Shown here piece by piece: positions 61,986-64,000 of a stretch of 64,000 nucleotides of DNA. The notes under the pieces were generated by a model, which was not told where the DNA came from, searched no databases, and saw only the letters and a list, made by a program, of their open reading frames with translations. Source of the stretch: Candidatus Symbiopectobacterium sp. NZEC151 (lineage in GTDB: Bacteria > Pseudomonadota > Gammaproteobacteria > Enterobacterales > Enterobacteriaceae); NCBI RefSeq assembly GCF_025962655.1, contig NZ_JAGFPE010000001.1, positions 1,178,001-1,242,000 of the forward strand, read 5' to 3'. The translations under genes were made by a program, and so were the position numbers. Position 1 is the stretch's first letter. Each line of letters starts with the position of its first letter.

Positions 61986-64000
61986 CAGGCTTTCTCCTGC
62001 GCGGTCAGTGAACGGGCTGCGGGCTGTTCGTAATCCTGGCCTTCATCATCCAGCCAATCGATACGTTTCATTTTGCGTACCACCACGAATTCGTCGCGGT
62101 TACACCCGACTGTGCCGTAGTAGTTAAAGCCGTAGGCTAACTGCGCATAACCGCCGATCATGTGCGTCGGTTTCGGCGTAATACGCGTCACCGAGTTGTG
62201 AATGCCGCCGCGCTGCGCCGTGATCTCTGACCCTGGCAGGTTTACGATACGCTCCTGCGCGTGGTACATCATGGTCATGCCTGCCGGTACACGCTGGCTC
62301 ACCACCGCACGCGCCGTCAGCGCGCCGTTGGTGTTGAACGCTTCCACCCAGTCGTTGTCCACGATGCCCAGATCCCGTGCATCATCCTCACTCAGCCAGA
62401 TAACCGGCCCACCGCGCCCCAACGTCAGCATCAACAGGTTGTCGCTGTAGGTGGAGTGAATGCCCCACTTCTGGTGTGGCGTCAGGAAGTTGAGCGGCTT
62501 CTCAGGGTTGCCGTTCGGTTTCTGATTAATCACCGGTGCCACCGCACGGGTATCCACGGGCGGGCGGTACACCAACAGGCTTTCACCAAAGGCACGCATC
62601 CATTCGTGATCCTGATACAGTTGCTGACGGCCCGACAGCGTGCGCCAGGGAATCAGTTCATGTACGTTGGTGTAGCAGGCGTTGTAGGAGACATGTTCAT
62701 CTTCCAACCCTGACCAGGTCGGGCTGGAGATAATTTTGCGCGGCTGAGCCTGAATATCGCGGAAGCGAATTTTTTCGTCTTCTTTATTCAGCGCCAGATG
62801 CCTGTGGTCACGACCGGTAAACTTGCTCAACGCCTCCCAGGCTTTTACTGCCACCTGGCCGTTGGTTTCCGGTGCCAGCGCCAGGATCATTTCCGCCGCA
62901 TCGATGGCGGTGTCAATTTTCGGACGACCGGCCGCTGCGCCATCAGCCTTGGTGTAGTTGAGTTTTTTCAGGAAATCGACTTCGGTTTGCGTGTTCCAGC
63001 CAATGCCTTTACCGCCGTTACCCAGCTTGTCCAGCAACGGCCCTACGGAGGTGAAGCGTTCGTAGAGGTTCGGGTAATCGCGTTCTACCACCATCAGGTG
63101 CGGTGCAGTTTTGCCGGGGATCAGATCGCACTCGCCTTTTTTCCAGTCATCCACGCCGAACGGTTGTGCCATTTCGGCGGCAGAATCGTGTTGGATCGGC
63201 AGCGTCACCAGATCGGTTTCCACACCGAGGTGCCCCTGACAAAGGCTGGAGAAGGTTTTGGCGATGCCTTTGTAGATTTCCCAATCACTCTTGGCATCCC
63301 AGGCTGGATCGACGGCGGCAGAGAGCGGGTGAATAAACGGATGCATATCCGAGGTATTCATGTCGTCTTTTTCGTACCAGGTGGCCGTCGGCAATACGAT
63401 ATCGGAATAGAGACAGGTGCTGGACATGCGGAAATCCAGCGTCACCACCAGATCCAGCTTGCCTTCACCGCCCTGCGCCTGCCACTCCACCTCTTCTGGC
63501 ATAACGCCGCCCTGCTTACCGAGATCCTGACCTTGCAGGCCGTGTTCGGTGCCGAGCAGGTATTTGAGCATGTATTCGTGCCCTTTACCGGACGAGCCCA
63601 GCAGGTTGGAGCGCCAGATAAACAGGTTGCGCGGGAAGTTTTGCGGATTGTCCGGCTGTTCAGCGGCAAACGCGATATCGCCGGTTTTTAGCGCCTGTAC
63701 GGCATACTCTTGCGGCGTCATCCCCGCTTGCTGCGCGTTGGCGGCAATACGGAGCGGGTTGACGTTCAACTGCGGCGCAGAGGGCAGCCACCCCATGCGT
63801 TCGGCACGCACGTTAAAATCGATCATGCTGCCGGTAAAACGGGATTTATCCGCCAGCGGCGACAGGAATTCTTGCGGTGCTACCGTTTCGTAACGCCATT
63901 GGCTGGAGTGGTTATAGAAAAAGGAGGTACTGTTCATGTGGCGCGGCGGACGCTGCCAGTCAAGACCGAACGCCAGCGGCGTCCAACCGGTCTGCGGACG
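61985..64000 (-). CDS. narG: Respiratory nitrate reductase alpha subunit, 3' part (cut by window edge)
   Basis: The last ~671 residues of the catalytic molybdenum subunit, which reduces nitrate to nitrite at the cytoplasmic face. The frame runs unbroken to the window edge: GWTPLAFGLDWQRPPRHMNST continues the internal Met at 63937, so that Met is not a start. Recognisable NarG text includes QWRYETVAPQEFLSPLADKSR, NFPRNLFIWRSNLLGSSGKGHEYMLKYLLGT, TCLYSDIVLPTATWYEKDD, and the C-terminal RGGIHNSVTRITPKPTHMIGGYAQLAYGFNYYGTVGCNRDEFVVVRKM. The N-terminal part, with the FS0 cluster and the Mo-ligand Asp, lies outside. The operon promoter is also outside, so Fnr/NarL control cannot be seen. Confidence 0.96.
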   Translation of the reverse strand, partial: RPQTGWTPLAFGLDWQRPPRHMNSTSFFYNHSSQWRYETVAPQEFLSPLADKSRFTGSMIDFNVRAERMGWLPSAPQLNVNPLRIAANAQQAGMTPQEYAVQALKTGDIAFAAEQPDNPQNFPRNLFIWRSNLLGSSGKGHEYMLKYLLGTEHGLQGQDLGKQGGVMPEEVEWQAQGGEGKLDLVVTLDFRMSSTCLYSDIVLPTATWYEKDDMNTSDMHPFIHPLSAAVDPAWDAKSDWEIYKGIAKTFSSLCQGHLGVETDLVTLPIQHDSAAEMAQPFGVDDWKKGECDLIPGKTAPHLMVVERDYPNLYERFTSVGPLLDKLGNGGKGIGWNTQTEVDFLKKLNYTKADGAAAGRPKIDTAIDAAEMILALAPETNGQVAVKAWEALSKFTGRDHRHLALNKEDEKIRFRDIQAQPRKIISSPTWSGLEDEHVSYNACYTNVHELIPWRTLSGRQQLYQDHEWMRAFGESLLVYRPPVDTRAVAPVINQKPNGNPEKPLNFLTPHQKWGIHSTYSDNLLMLTLGRGGPVIWLSEDDARDLGIVDNDWVEAFNTNGALTARAVVSQRVPAGMTMMYHAQERIVNLPGSEITAQRGGIHNSVTRITPKPTHMIGGYAQLAYGFNYYGTVGCNRDEFVVVRKMKRIDWLDDEGQDYEQPAARSLTAQEKA

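Noticed and set aside
62798-63691. 297-codon plus-strand frame opposite narG
   Set aside because: Shadow of narG, which is recognisable residue by residue on the minus strand.

Overview
The window looks like chromosome from a Gram-negative gammaproteobacterium of the order Enterobacterales. The evidence is a contact-dependent inhibition locus, narGHJI nitrate reductase genes closely resembling the enteric type, and enteric families such as UlaA, GabT/GabD, MocR and YeaQ. A plant-associated soft-rot genus (Dickeya/Brenneria/Musicola-like) is plausible from the catabolic content and from a possible type III secretion fragment beside the two-partner secretion genes, but the sequence alone does not prove it. 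I see no rRNA, tRNA, CRISPR array, complete insertion sequence or prophage.

Layout. (1) 1-17.4 kb, minus strand: a cdiB-cdiA-cdiI locus. It encodes an outer-membrane transporter, a 5130-residue filamentous toxin-delivery protein with a VENN-delimited C-terminal toxin, and a 75-residue two-span membrane immunity protein. (2) 17.7-18.2 kb: a non-coding zone with a possible type III secretion stator fragment. (3) 18.2-24.4 kb: a LysR regulator, an M20 peptidase, and a methionine-type ABC transporter whose operon contains an N-acylamino-acid racemase/o-succinylbenzoate-synthase-type enolase gene. (4) 24.7-27.6 kb: an esterase, an AzlCD branched-chain amino-acid exporter and an AraC regulator. (5) 27.8-37.6 kb: a GntR regulator and a six-gene operon (FAD oxidoreductase, M19 dipeptidase homologue, polyamine-type ABC transporter), convergent with a three-gene operon (second FAD oxidoreductase and two carboxymuconolactone-decarboxylase/AhpD-fold proteins). 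(6) 37.8-43.3 kb: a LysR regulator, a palindrome-rich repeat, a TctCBA tricarboxylate-type transporter and an opine-dehydrogenase-family enzyme. (7) 43.3-55.8 kb: a class III PLP phospho-lyase-like enzyme, a hydroxylysine-kinase-like kinase, an SDR, a second polyamine-type ABC transporter, GabD- and GabT-like enzymes and a MocR regulator. (8) 55.8-59 kb: LysE exporter, YeaQ-type protein, orphan UlaA-type PTS permease. (9) 59-64 kb: narI, narJ, narH and the 3' half of narG.

How it fits together. Between 19 and 56 kb the DNA is a mosaic of transporter-plus-enzyme cassettes, each with its own regulator, apparently for taking up and degrading nitrogen-containing small molecules (amino acids, N-acyl or opine-like compounds, polyamines or amino alcohols). 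Three intergenic sites share the palindrome TGATGCATCA: upstream of the GntR gene, of the SDR-kinase-lyase operon and of the second polyamine-type transporter operon. This suggests one regulator joins import to catabolism. The least conventional features are a 10-G tract inside the immunity gene, the racemase gene inside the methionine-type transporter operon, the kinase/phospho-lyase/SDR/GabTD set, and an M19 homologue that lacks several metal ligands.
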